64,000 bases of DNA from Amycolatopsis oliviviridis. Its GTDB lineage: Bacteria > Actinomycetota > Actinomycetes > Mycobacteriales > Pseudonocardiaceae. The notes below the pieces were generated by a model. That model was given only the letters and a program-made list of their open reading frames with translations, had not been told where the DNA came from and made no database searches. The stretch is from positions 248,001 through 312,000 of the forward strand of contig NZ_BNAY01000005.1 in assembly GCF_014654365.1 (NCBI RefSeq), written 5' to 3'. A program made the translations under genes and the position numbers. Positions 34,036-42,123 of the stretch are shown here, in pieces (the stretch's first letter is position 1; the number at the start of each line of letters is the position of its first letter).

Positions 34036-34056
34036 GCATTTAGAGGACGAAACGCG
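34036..34056 (+). repeat. Dispersed GAGGACGAAACGCG motif copy (composite with palindrome)
   Basis: GCATTTAGAGGACGAAACGC, directly after the palindrome. The whole stretch from the right arm through this motif is repeated almost identically at 63934-63980. Confidence 0.75.
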
Positions 34057-34137
34057 ATGGGTGCGCGGCCTGCCGCTTCTCATCGGATCGCCTCGGATCG
34101 AGGTGGGCGCGGTGCGGTGGTGCGCTTCCCGCTCAGC

Positions 34138-34159
34138 GCATTCAGAGGACTAAACGCGG
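34138..34159 (+). repeat. Dispersed motif copy, variant GAGGACTAAACGCGG
   Basis: GCATTCAGAGGACTAAACGC, same orientation as 34036-34056; one base differs in the otherwise constant core. It ends 19 bp before the next gene's stop codon. Confidence 0.65.
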
Positions 34160-34177
34160 TTGGTCCCTGACCGCGTT

Positions 34178-35701
34178 TCAGCGGAGCAGGTCGGCCGGGG
34201 TGGTGCCCGCCGCAGTGAGCGGCAGGCCGAGCGCGACCCGTTCGGTGAGCCAGCCGCTCGGCCGGTAGCGCTGGTCCCCGGTGCTCGCGACGAGTCCGCG
34301 CAGGACCCGCAGCACGAAGTCCGCGCCCGCTTCCTCGCCGAGGGCCAGCGGTCCGCGCGGGTAGCCGAGGCCGAGCCGGACGGCGGTGTCGATGTCCTCC
34401 GGCGTCGCGAGCCGCTGCCCGGCGATGAAACAGGCGGTGTTGACGATCGACGCCAGCAGCCGCTGCGCGATCGGCGCGGGGCCGTCGCGGACCACGGTCA
34501 CCGGCAGCCCGGTCGCGGCGAGCGCGCCCCAGGCGGTGCGGCCCGCTGCGGGGTCGAGCGCGGGATGGACCGTGAGCGTCAGGCGTTTCGCATAGCCGCC
34601 GAGGGGGTCGACCCCGACGACCCGTTCCGCCGGCAACCCCGCGGCGAGCGCGGTGTCCACAGTGGACGAACCGACCGGGCTGACGATCAGGACCGTGTCC
34701 GGGTAGGCGGAGTGCACGACCTGGATCCCCGCCGCCGACAGCAGCGTGCCGAGCCGCTCGTCGTCGACCCACACCGGAGTGGCCGGGGCTTCCGGCGCGG
34801 CCGGCTCCGGCTCCACCTGCTGCTGCCCGTCGACGTAGCCGTAGAAGCCCTCGCCGTTCTTGCGCCCGAACAGCCCGGCGGCGACGCGGGGCCGCGTCAG
34901 CCACGACGGCCGCAGCCGCGGTTCGCCGTGGAACCCGCTCCAGATGCTTTCCAGCACGGCGTGCGAGACGTCGAGACCGGTGAGGTCGAGCAGTTCGAAC
35001 GGGCCGAGTTTCAGGCCGAGCACGTCCCGCGCGACGCGGTCCACCTCGGCCGGGCTCGCGATCCCCTCGGCGAGGATCTGCAGCGCCTCGGTGCCCAGTC
35101 CGCGTCCGGCGTGGTTGACCAGGAACCCCGGGGCGTCACGGGCGAGGACGGGTTCGTGTCCCCAGCCGCGGACGAGTTCGGTCACGGCGGGCGGAAGCCA
35201 TGCCGCGGTCCGCGCGCCGGGTACGACCTCGACCAGCCGCATCAGCGGGACCGGGTTGAAGAAATGGAGACCGAGCAGCCTGCCGGGATCGGTCAGCGCG
35301 GCCCCGATCTCGGTGACCGAAAGCGAGCTGGTGTTGGTGGCGAACACGGTGTCCGGGCCGCAGACGCGTTCCAGTTCGGCGAACAGCGCGCGTTTGATCT
35401 CCAGGTCCTCGCGGACCGCCTCGACGACGAGGTCGACACCGTCGGCGGGGGCCAGCGGGCCGTCGGCCGCGATCAGCCTCCCTTTCGCGGCCGCGGCGGC
35501 CTCCTCGGTGATCTTGCCCTTCGAAGCGAGCTTGCCGAGCATCGCGCCGACGTGATCGATGGCCTCGCCGACGGCCTCGGGCCGGGCGTCGGCGAGTTCG
35601 ACCTCGAGCCCCGCCGTCACGGCGAGCTGGACGATGCCCCGGCCCATCACCCCGGTTCCGATGACCCGGATCCTGCCGACCTGCTCCGCCCACTTCTCCA
35701 C
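34178..35701 (-). CDS. 3-hydroxyacyl-CoA dehydrogenase (PaaH-like)
   Basis: 507 residues from GTG at 35701 (GAGGGAAAGG upstream); a GTG at 35752 would add 17 residues. Rossmann motif IRVIGTGVMGRGIVQ is at the N-terminus, followed by NTSSLSVTEI, LGLHFFNPVPLMRLVEVV (catalytic His), and the 3HCDH C-terminal helical domain (DAPGFLVNHAGR, KLGPFELLDLTGLD). A second C-terminal dehydrogenase-like domain (~400-500: LASIVNTACFIAGQRLATPEDIDTAVRLGLGYPRGPL) gives the ~500-residue length of PaaH/HbdA-type enzymes. Reaction: NAD-dependent oxidation of 3-hydroxyacyl-CoA in fatty-acid or phenylacetate breakdown. No other pathway gene is adjacent. Confidence 0.9.
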   Translation of the reverse strand: MEKWAEQVGRIRVIGTGVMGRGIVQLAVTAGLEVELADARPEAVGEAIDHVGAMLGKLASKGKITEEAAAAAKGRLIAADGPLAPADGVDLVVEAVREDLEIKRALFAELERVCGPDTVFATNTSSLSVTEIGAALTDPGRLLGLHFFNPVPLMRLVEVVPGARTAAWLPPAVTELVRGWGHEPVLARDAPGFLVNHAGRGLGTEALQILAEGIASPAEVDRVARDVLGLKLGPFELLDLTGLDVSHAVLESIWSGFHGEPRLRPSWLTRPRVAAGLFGRKNGEGFYGYVDGQQQVEPEPAAPEAPATPVWVDDERLGTLLSAAGIQVVHSAYPDTVLIVSPVGSSTVDTALAAGLPAERVVGVDPLGGYAKRLTLTVHPALDPAAGRTAWGALAATGLPVTVVRDGPAPIAQRLLASIVNTACFIAGQRLATPEDIDTAVRLGLGYPRGPLALGEEAGADFVLRVLRGLVASTGDQRYRPSGWLTERVALGLPLTAAGTTPADLLR

Positions 35702-35871
35702 CGCGAGCCGCCTTTCCCTCGATGCCGTCTCCGGCGTGACGCTAGCCGCCACGCCGGTATCTCGCCCGGAAGGGTGATCCCCGTCCCGTCCGGCGTAAGG
35801 CCACCGAACCGACGAGGTCCCTTCCGCGAAAACCGAGTGTTCCGCGCACCACCCCCGAAGGGAAACCTCCC

Positions 35872-36066
35872 ATGGCCACCGTCCCCGCCGCCGCAGCCGT
35901 CCGGACCACGCCGTTGCTCCTCGTCGCCGTTCTCTTCGGCGCCGTCGCCGCGTTCTTCGCGAGCCAGGCGCTGTGGCCGCTCACCGCGCTGGCCGTCGTG
36001 ATCGCCGCCGCCGTCCTCGCGGGCGGGGTGTGGATGATCGGCCGCAGGGGAAGCCGCGAACTCTAG
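35872..36066 (+). CDS. Small two-helix membrane protein
   Basis: 64 residues with two hydrophobic segments (LLLVAVLFGAVAAFFA and LTALAVVIAAAVLAGGVWM) and a basic C-terminus. GAAGGGAAAC lies just upstream. It is 9 bp from the TetR gene that follows and probably co-transcribed with it. The family is not recognised. Confidence 0.6.
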   Translation: MATVPAAAAVRTTPLLLVAVLFGAVAAFFASQALWPLTALAVVIAAAVLAGGVWMIGRRGSREL

Positions 36067-36075
36067 GATCGCCGT

Positions 36076-36699
36076 GTGACGGCGAGACGTTTGACGCGCG
36101 AGGAAAGCCGTGAGCAGACCAGGCAGCGTCTGCTCGCGGCGGCCGCCGAGCTGTTCTCCGAACGCGGGGTCAACGGCACCTCCGTCGAGCAGATCGCCGA
36201 ACGGGCCGGGTTCACGCGCGGCGCCTTCTACGGCAACTTCGACGGCAAACACGAGCTGGTCGTCGAACTGCTGCGCCGCCGGACCCAGCGGGAGGCCGAG
36301 GAGGTCACCGCGTTGGGCGAGGGCGTCGGCTCCTTCGCCGAGATGATGGACAGGCTGCGCGCGTGGAACGTCGAGCGCGCGGAACATCTCGACGGCTGGC
36401 TGACCCTGCGCACCGAGCTGGCCCTTTACGCGCTGCGCAATCCCGAGGCGCGTCCGCTCGTCGGCGAAGGCGAGAAGTCGACAAGGGCACTGCTGGAGAC
36501 GTCCGTCCGGACCGAACTCGCCGCGCGCGGCGCGGAACCGCCCGCCGACCCGGCCTTCCTCGCGCTGATCCTGCACGCGCTCGAAGACGGTCTCCTGCTG
36601 CAGCGATTCCTCAGTCCCGAGGGGACCGGCGACGAGGACGTCGTGGACGCCGTCCAGCTGCTGATGCGGTCGTGGACCGCGCTCAGCCGGTCATCCTGA
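36076..36699 (+). CDS. TetR-family transcriptional regulator
   Basis: 207 residues from GTG. The N-terminal TetR HTH is clear: TRQRLLAAAAELFSERGVNGTSVEQIAERAGFTRGAFYGNFDGKHELVVELL. The C-terminal ligand domain is helical and its effector unknown. It follows a small membrane protein gene by 9 bp, and overlaps the next TetR gene tail-to-tail by 17 bp. Confidence 0.9.
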   Translation: MTARRLTREESREQTRQRLLAAAAELFSERGVNGTSVEQIAERAGFTRGAFYGNFDGKHELVVELLRRRTQREAEEVTALGEGVGSFAEMMDRLRAWNVERAEHLDGWLTLRTELALYALRNPEARPLVGEGEKSTRALLETSVRTELAARGAEPPADPAFLALILHALEDGLLLQRFLSPEGTGDEDVVDAVQLLMRSWTALSRSS

Positions 36700-37372
36700 T
36701 CCCGGTGAACTCGGCCATCTGACGGATCCCGTGCGCGAAGAAGGCGTCCGACGGGTCCACCGAGCCGACGTACTGGCCGAACAGCTCGAAATTGATCATC
36801 CCGAACAGCTGGGTCCACGCCATGATCAGCCGTGAGGCCGTCTCGGGGGCCAGGGTGATCTTGAGGATCTCGATGACTGCGCCGAGCTGCCGCTGGAGCT
36901 CGGCGGGCATCTCGCCGACCTCGGTCTCGACGCGGAGATCCGCGTCGCGCAGGACCGCGACCAGCGCGAACGCCACCCGGCTCGCGGGGGTGACGGTGTC
37001 CTGCGGGGCCTGGTAGCCGGGGATCGGCGAGCCGTAGATCAGCGCGTACTCGTGCGGATGCGCCTTCGCCCAGGCGCGGACGGCGAGCCAGATCGACTCC
37101 CAGCGTTCCAGGGAAGCCTTCTTGGGATCGTCAGCGGTCTCCGCGGCCTCGCCGACGGCGTTGTAGGCGTCGACGATGAGGGCCGTCAGCAGGTCCTCGC
37201 GGCTGGAGAAGTAGCGGTAGAGCGCGGACGAGACCATGCCCAGCTCTCGCGCGACGGCGCGGAGCGAGAGCCCGAGCGCGCCGACTTCGGCGAGCTGGCG
37301 GCGGGCTTCGTCCTTGATCTCACGGGTGAGCTCGGCGCGGGCGCGTTCACGCGCGGTCTGAGTGGCGGGCAT
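36683..37372 (-). CDS. TetR-family regulator, probable controller of the divergent nitroreductase
   Basis: 229 residues from ATG at 37372. TetR HTH: EIKDEARRQLAEVGALGLSLRAVARELGMVSSALYRYFSSREDLLTALIVDAY, with the WHG-type C-terminal domain (RWESIWLAVRAWAKAHPHEYALIYGSPIPGY). It is divergent from a DUF385-type nitroreductase, and two copies of an AGAGCA-n-TGCTCT palindrome lie in the shared intergenic region, so autoregulation together with control of the neighbour is likely. Confidence 0.9.
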   Translation of the reverse strand: MPATQTARERARAELTREIKDEARRQLAEVGALGLSLRAVARELGMVSSALYRYFSSREDLLTALIVDAYNAVGEAAETADDPKKASLERWESIWLAVRAWAKAHPHEYALIYGSPIPGYQAPQDTVTPASRVAFALVAVLRDADLRVETEVGEMPAELQRQLGAVIEILKITLAPETASRLIMAWTQLFGMINFELFGQYVGSVDPSDAFFAHGIRQMAEFTGIRMTG

Positions 37373-37402
37373 GCACTCACCATAGAGCATCGCACCTAAA
37401 TG

Positions 37403-37415
37403 AGAGCAGTGCTCT
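37403..37415. promoter_or_regulatory. TetR operator 1 (AGAGCAGTGCTCT)
   Basis: A perfect 13-bp palindrome with one central base, 31 bp before the tetR start. It touches a TTGACG hexamer (37415-37420) facing the nitroreductase gene, so a bound repressor would cover the promoter. Confidence 0.65.
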
Positions 37416-37454
37416 TGACGCGACGCACCGCTCTAGTGTTCACTGCTCTTAACA

Positions 37455-37469
37455 GAGAGCACTGCTCTC
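37455..37469. promoter_or_regulatory. TetR operator 2 (GAGAGCACTGCTCTC)
   Basis: A perfect 15-bp palindrome with the same half-site GAGAGCA/TGCTCTC as operator 1, 52 bp away (five helical turns), 36 bp upstream of the nitroreductase start. Confidence 0.7.
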
Positions 37470-37504
37470 GCAGACTTCGCACTCACAGACCTTGAGGAGA
37501 CAAG

Positions 37505-37966
37505 ATGACCACCGCCACCGCCACCTACGACGCCACCCGCTACCTCAAGCCCGCCAAGGCGACCAGCGCGTTCAACGAATTCGTGCTCAAGCTGACGAGG
37601 TCCGGCGTCAGCGTCCTGGGCAGCCGGGTGCTTTCGGTCCGCGGCCGCAAGAGCGGCGAACTGCGCTCGGTCCCGGTCAACCTGCTGAAGCTGGGCGGCG
37701 AGCGCTACCTGGTCGCGCCGCGCGGTGTCACGCAGTGGGTGCGCAACCTGCGGGTCGCGGGCGAGGGGCAGCTCAGCGTCGGGCGCCGCACCGAGACGTT
37801 CACCTACACCGAACTCGCCGACGACGAGAAGCCCGAGATCCTGCGCGCCTACCTCAAGCGCTGGAAGTTCGAGGTCGGCGTGTTCTTCGACGGTGTCGAC
37901 GCGAAGGCGTCCGATGAGAAGCTCCGCGAGATCGCCCCCGGCTACCCGATCTTCAAGATCGTCTAG
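37505..37966 (+). CDS. Deazaflavin(F420)-dependent nitroreductase family protein (DUF385)
   Basis: 153 residues with a good ribosome site (GAGGAG). Split beta-barrel features of the DUF385/Ddn family: VLSVRGRKSGELRSVPVNLLKLGGERYLVAPRGVTQWVRNLRVAGEGQLSVGRR, in which RGRKSG contributes to the phosphate-side of the F420 pocket. Members reduce quinones or nitro compounds with reduced F420. TetR palindromes upstream suggest induction by a small molecule. It converges on a small membrane protein across a long palindrome. Confidence 0.85.
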   Translation: MTTATATYDATRYLKPAKATSAFNEFVLKLTRSGVSVLGSRVLSVRGRKSGELRSVPVNLLKLGGERYLVAPRGVTQWVRNLRVAGEGQLSVGRRTETFTYTELADDEKPEILRAYLKRWKFEVGVFFDGVDAKASDEKLREIAPGYPIFKIV

Positions 37967-38011
37967 CCGGTCGGTCCGGAATCGGGGCAGGTCAGGGAAG
38001 GCGTCGGTCCG

Positions 38012-38065
38012 GGTGGTCGTGAGTGGTAAGTGTCGTTCTAACGACACTTACCACTCACGACCACC
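38012..38065. terminator. Perfect 26-bp-arm palindrome between convergent genes
   Basis: Arms 38012-38037 and 38040-38065 are perfectly complementary with a 2-nt centre (core GTCGTGAGTGGTAAGTGTC). It differs in sequence from the other long palindromes in the window. Confidence 0.75.
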
Positions 38066-38091
38066 TCGACCCAGCGCGGTCCGGCGGCGCC

Positions 38092-38316
38092 CTAGTCGGC
38101 CTCGCTCGCCTGGTCCTCGGCAGGAGCACGCCGGGTGCGGCGGGCGGTGGCCGCCACCAGCACCACCCCGACCAGGAACGCGACGAGCCCGATCAGGAAC
38201 CAGAGTTTCTGCCCGGTCATGAAGCTGCCGGTCAGCACGCCGGCGCCCTGGAGCACCCAGACCCCGCCGACCAGCAGGAAGACCAGCCCGATCGTGAGCG
38301 TGACCCAGCGCTTCAT
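38092..38316 (-). CDS. Small two-helix membrane protein
   Basis: 74 residues: MKRWVTLTIGLVFLLVGGVWVLQGAGVLTGSFMTGQKLWFLIGLVAFLVGVVLVAATARRTRRAPAEDQ. Two transmembrane helices with a short loop and a basic C-terminus. It is the common actinobacterial type with a GxxWxLQGxGxLxGSxMTG pattern; function unknown. Confidence 0.75.
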   Translation of the reverse strand: MKRWVTLTIGLVFLLVGGVWVLQGAGVLTGSFMTGQKLWFLIGLVAFLVGVVLVAATARRTRRAPAEDQASEAD

Positions 38317-38383
38317 TCCCAGCTCCCCGCCTCGACGTACCTTGCGGCGATTCTGACAGGAGAAGCCCGGTCGGGCGAACCGA

Positions 38384-39040
38384 TCACCGGCCGCCGACGA
38401 GACCGTTCCGGTAGGCGTAGACGACGGCGTGCACCCGGTCCCGCAGCCCCAGTTTCGCGAGGATCCGGGAAACGTGGGTCTTCACCGTCTCCTCGCCCAC
38501 GTGCAGCCGTTCGGCGATCTCGGCGTTGCTCGACGCGTCGGCGACCAGCATGAGGACTTCGCGTTCGCGTGAGGTGAGCCGTTCCAGTTCCGCCGGTTCG
38601 GCGGCCACGGGTTCGATGCTGGTGGCGAAGGTCGACACGAGCCGCCGGGTCACCGTCGGATCGATCAGCGCGTCGCCGCGGGCGGCCACCCGCATGGCCG
38701 AGACGAGTTCTTCGGGGGCGAGGCTCTTCAACAGGAACCCGCTCGCCCCGGCCCGTAGCGCGCGGTAGACGTACTCGTCGGAGTCGTAGGTCGTCAGCAC
38801 GAGGACGCGGGTGTCGTTGCCGGGCGCGGACATGATCGCTTCGGTCGCGGCCAGACCGTCCAATTTGGGCATCCGGACGTCGAGCACGGCGACGTCCGGG
38901 CGCAGCGCGGCCGCCTGCGCGACGGCTTCGCGCCCGTCCGCGGCCTCGCCGACGCAGGCGAAATCCGCCTGGGTGTCCAGCACCGCGCGCATCCCGGACC
39001 GGAACATCGCGTGGTCGTCCGCCAGCAGAACCCGGATCAC
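38384..39040 (-). CDS. NarL/FixJ-family response regulator
   Basis: 218 residues from GTG; start and the kinase's stop overlap as GTGA, so translation is coupled. Receiver domain: LLADDHAMFRSGM, phosphorylated Asp in PDVAVLDVRMPKLDG, TTYDSDEYVYRAL and LLKS. C-terminal LuxR-type HTH: LTSREREVLMLVADASSNAEIAERLHVGEETVKTHVSRILAKLGLRDR. It is the output of the adjacent histidine kinase; targets unknown. Confidence 0.95.
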   Translation of the reverse strand: MIRVLLADDHAMFRSGMRAVLDTQADFACVGEAADGREAVAQAAALRPDVAVLDVRMPKLDGLAATEAIMSAPGNDTRVLVLTTYDSDEYVYRALRAGASGFLLKSLAPEELVSAMRVAARGDALIDPTVTRRLVSTFATSIEPVAAEPAELERLTSREREVLMLVADASSNAEIAERLHVGEETVKTHVSRILAKLGLRDRVHAVVYAYRNGLVGGR

Positions 39041-40203
39041 TCCGCCTCCAAAGGAAATCCGACTCGAACCCGCCAGTGCCGCCCGTCGTCGAGCGGTCCG
39101 CATTCCGCCTGGCCGCCGAACAACGCGACCCGCTGCCTGATCCCGGCGAGGCCGCGTTTCGTCGACTCGGCGGTCGAAGCCCGGACCGGGCGGCCGATCT
39201 CGTTCGTGATCGCGAGGACGATCTCCGTCTGCCGGTAGGCGAGGTCGATCTGGACCGTCCCGCCGGAGCCGTGCCGGAGCGCGTTCGTCAGCGCTTCCTG
39301 CGCGATGCGGTACAGCGCGACGTCCACCGAGCCCGGGAGTGCCCGCGGCCCGCCGTGACTGGTCAGCCGCGCGGGGAGCCCCGCGGCGCGGAGGTTGTCG
39401 AGCAACTCGTCGAGGTTGTCCAGCCCCGGTTGCCGTTGCGCGTCCCCGTTCTCCTTGCCGTGCAACAGATCCAGCAGACGCCGGAGATCGGCCATCGCGG
39501 CCCGGCTCGACGATTCGACGGCCGAGAGCGAACGCCGCGCGGCCGGTTCGCCCTCCGGCAGTCCGAGCCGCGCGGCACCGGCGTGCACGCCGATCGCGCT
39601 GACGTGGTGGGAGATCACGTCGTGCAGGTCGCGGGCGATCGTCGTGCGTTCTTCGGCGACGGCGCGACGCACCGCTTCGGCTTCGTGCTGCTGCCGTTGT
39701 TCCTCCGCGCGCTGGAGGTCGGCGATGTACGCGCGTCGCGCGGTCGTGTAGCGGCCGACCATCCACGGCAGAAGCCCGCTTATGCCGACGTCGATGAGCA
39801 CCAGCCGCCAGTCCCGGTCGCCCCGGTCGACCGGGATGAGGATGCACGCGAAGAGCCCGGTGAGCATCGCCGCCAGCGCCGCCAGCGCCGGTTTGGTCGA
39901 AAGCCAGGCGCCCGCGCGGTATCCCGCGATCAGCACGCCCGCGTTGGTGGCCTGGAGGTAATGGTCGAACGGGTACAGCAGGAGCGGCGCGGCGACGAGC
40001 AGCGCGCCGTGCGCGGCCGAGACCCAGCCGGAATAGCGCGAAGGCCCGGCGAGCGCGGCGTTGGCGAGTATCCCGCCGATCAGGATCACCCACGCCTGCC
40101 AGCCCAGCGAAAGCGGTGGTCCCTCGATGAGGAACAGCCCGGCGTCGGCGACCAGGCAGACGGCCGCGACCGCGCACGCCTGCCTCGCCAGCGACCCACT
40201 CAT
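39037..40203 (-). CDS. NarL-type sensor histidine kinase
   Basis: 388 residues from ATG at 40203 (GTG at 40212 adds three). About five hydrophobic segments fill residues 5-165, with no extracellular sensor domain, so the signal is probably sensed in or at the membrane. The dimerisation/phosphoacceptor box ERTTIARDLHDVISHHVSAIGVHAG belongs to HisKA_3, followed by a HATPase domain (YRIAQEALTNALRHGSGG, GLAGIRQRVALFGGQ). It pairs with the downstream response regulator. Confidence 0.92.
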   Translation of the reverse strand: MSGSLARQACAVAAVCLVADAGLFLIEGPPLSLGWQAWVILIGGILANAALAGPSRYSGWVSAAHGALLVAAPLLLYPFDHYLQATNAGVLIAGYRAGAWLSTKPALAALAAMLTGLFACILIPVDRGDRDWRLVLIDVGISGLLPWMVGRYTTARRAYIADLQRAEEQRQQHEAEAVRRAVAEERTTIARDLHDVISHHVSAIGVHAGAARLGLPEGEPAARRSLSAVESSSRAAMADLRRLLDLLHGKENGDAQRQPGLDNLDELLDNLRAAGLPARLTSHGGPRALPGSVDVALYRIAQEALTNALRHGSGGTVQIDLAYRQTEIVLAITNEIGRPVRASTAESTKRGLAGIRQRVALFGGQAECGPLDDGRHWRVRVGFPLEAE

Positions 40204-40264
40204 GTCCCGCACGCGCCCAACTCTGCCCTATTTCGCTGGACAGGGGTTCCTAAGCTGAGAAGCC

Positions 40265-41338
40265 ATGGGGATCGAGAAGACGCCCGTGCTCTGGACGACC
40301 GGCGCACCGGGCACGGGGAAATCGACCACCGCCTGGGGTTTGTACAGCCGCGTCGTCGAGGCGGGCGGCAGCGTCGCGTACGTCGACATCGACCAGCTCG
40401 GACTGATCGGCCCGCCTCCGGGCGGCGGGGAGGCCTCGCACGCGATCAAGGCGGCCAATCTGGTGCGGGTGCTGGAAGTCCTGCGCGCGTGGGGTGCGCG
40501 GCAGCTCGTCGTGTCCGGGGTGGTGGACCCGGAAAACGGGATCGAGCTGTACTTCGAGGGCCGGGACTTCGACGTCACGCTCGTCCGGCTGACGTGCGAT
40601 CGCGACGAACTCCGGAGCCGCTTCCTCGGCCGCGGTTCGCCTGCCGGGGCGCTGCCCGACCTCTTCGAGCTGGCGGACATCTACGAACGCGCCGCTTTCG
40701 GTGAAGTGCTGGACACGACCGGGCAGCGTCCCGAGGAGACCGTCGACGCGCTGTTCCGCCGCTGCGTCGTCGAAAACGGGCAGGTCTCGCCGCTGGACGC
40801 CGTCGAGCCGCAGCCTGGACCGGTGACCGTGGTGACGGGTCCGACGGCGGTCGGCAAATCGACGGCCGCGTTCGCTGCCCTGCGGGAACTCTGGGACGAG
40901 GGGAAGCCGGTCGCCTACGCCGACCTCGCGCAGTTCGGGTTCGCGCACCCGGGCCCGGATCCGGTCGCGGAGGCGGCGATCCTCGCGGCCGTCTGGCGCG
41001 GCTACCGCGAGGCCGGAGCCGGGCACTTGCTCGTGGTGGCCCGAGAATTCCTTCCCGAACACCGGCAGGTCTTCAAGGAGGTCACCGTCGTCCACCTCGA
41101 CGCGGACGACGCGACGCTCACCGAACGCGTCCGGCGCCGGGCCGAGGGCGAATCCGCGCTGCTGGCCGGTGACGAACTCCGCGGCGCGCCACCCGGTGTG
41201 CGGGACCGGGTGGCCGCCCGCGCGATCGCCGAGGCGGGCGGGACACGGGACTCCGGCGGCGACCGCGTCGTCCTCGACACCTCCGGACAGGAAGCCGCCG
41301 AGACGGCCGCCGCTCTGCTGGCCCTCCTACGCCGGTAG
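40265..41338 (+). CDS. Tandem P-loop kinase-like ATPase (two domains)
   Basis: 357 residues containing two kinase-like P-loop domains in a row. The first has Walker A GAPGTGKS (~13-20), the second GPTAVGKS (~193-200); each is followed by the pattern of adenylyl-sulfate/shikimate-kinase-like proteins (VAYVDIDQLG, VAYADLAQFG). Both halves end with a LVRL.CDRDELRSR or VVHLDADDATLTERVRRR segment, so the protein arose by internal duplication. The phosphorylated substrate is unknown. It is divergent from the histidine kinase gene. Confidence 0.75.
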   Translation: MGIEKTPVLWTTGAPGTGKSTTAWGLYSRVVEAGGSVAYVDIDQLGLIGPPPGGGEASHAIKAANLVRVLEVLRAWGARQLVVSGVVDPENGIELYFEGRDFDVTLVRLTCDRDELRSRFLGRGSPAGALPDLFELADIYERAAFGEVLDTTGQRPEETVDALFRRCVVENGQVSPLDAVEPQPGPVTVVTGPTAVGKSTAAFAALRELWDEGKPVAYADLAQFGFAHPGPDPVAEAAILAAVWRGYREAGAGHLLVVAREFLPEHRQVFKEVTVVHLDADDATLTERVRRRAEGESALLAGDELRGAPPGVRDRVAARAIAEAGGTRDSGGDRVVLDTSGQEAAETAAALLALLRR

Positions 41339-41345
41339 CCGTTTG

Positions 41346-41954
41346 TCAGTTACCGGGCGGCGGTCCGCCCGGCCCGTCCTGACCCGGTTGGCCCTGCTGA
41401 CCCTGACGCCGCTGGCCGCCGTTCTGGCCACGCTGGTTCTGCCCGGGATTGCCGATGCTCGTCGCCGTCGCCTTGTCACCGGTGACGTTGGCGTTCACCG
41501 TCACCGTCTGGCCGGTCTTGGGATCGCCGGTCTTCTTGGTCGACGCGTCGATCGTGTAGACCTGCTTGTAGCCGTCCTTGCTGGTCAGGCTGATGGACGT
41601 CGCGCTGATCTCGGTGACCTCGCCGGTCTGCATCCGCTCGGTGCGGTAGCCGCCGTTGCCGTCGGAGACGACGAAATCGCCGTGCAGCGCTTCACGCGGC
41701 ATGCCGCCGCCGGGGCCGAAGACCATCCGGCCGCCGCCGGGGCCGCCCATCATCTGGCCTTGTTCGGAGCCGTTAGCGGCGGTCCCGGCCCAGATCGCGG
41801 CCCCGCCGCCGGCGGCGATCACCACCGCCACCCCGGCCGCGATCGCGGTCTTGCGGCCCGACCAGGCCTTCTTCGGTTCACCCGCCGGGGCGGGCGCGCC
41901 CCACGCGGCGGTCTCACCCGCCGGGGGTTCGGCGGGTTTGGTCGGTTCGGTCAT
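41346..41954 (-). CDS. Membrane-anchored DUF5666-like protein
   Basis: 202 residues: a Pro/Ala/Glu-rich cytoplasmic start, one hydrophobic segment (AIAAGVAVVIAAGGGAAIW, ~37-56), a Gly/Met-rich stretch, then a small beta domain (EVTEISATSISLTSKDGYKQVYTIDASTKKTG...TVTVNANVTGDKATATSI) like DUF5666 and an extreme Gly/Gln/Pro tail (QRGQNGGQRRQGQQGQPGQ). It faces outside. It is divergent from the OmpR-type two-component genes and may be their target. Confidence 0.7.
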   Translation of the reverse strand: MTEPTKPAEPPAGETAAWGAPAPAGEPKKAWSGRKTAIAAGVAVVIAAGGGAAIWAGTAANGSEQGQMMGGPGGGRMVFGPGGGMPREALHGDFVVSDGNGGYRTERMQTGEVTEISATSISLTSKDGYKQVYTIDASTKKTGDPKTGQTVTVNANVTGDKATATSIGNPGQNQRGQNGGQRRQGQQGQPGQDGPGGPPPGN

Positions 41955-42123
41955 CTGGTCGCCTCCGTGTACTCGGTTGCGGCCATGCTCGGCGCCGTCG
42001 CTGTGCGGAAGCTGTGCCGCCGGTGGGCACCCGCTGTGATTCCCGCCCGGCCGGGTGATCGTTCACAGGAAACGCACAGCCGGGACACAGAGAAGGCTCA
42101 TCGGCGCCGCGCAGGATGGCACC

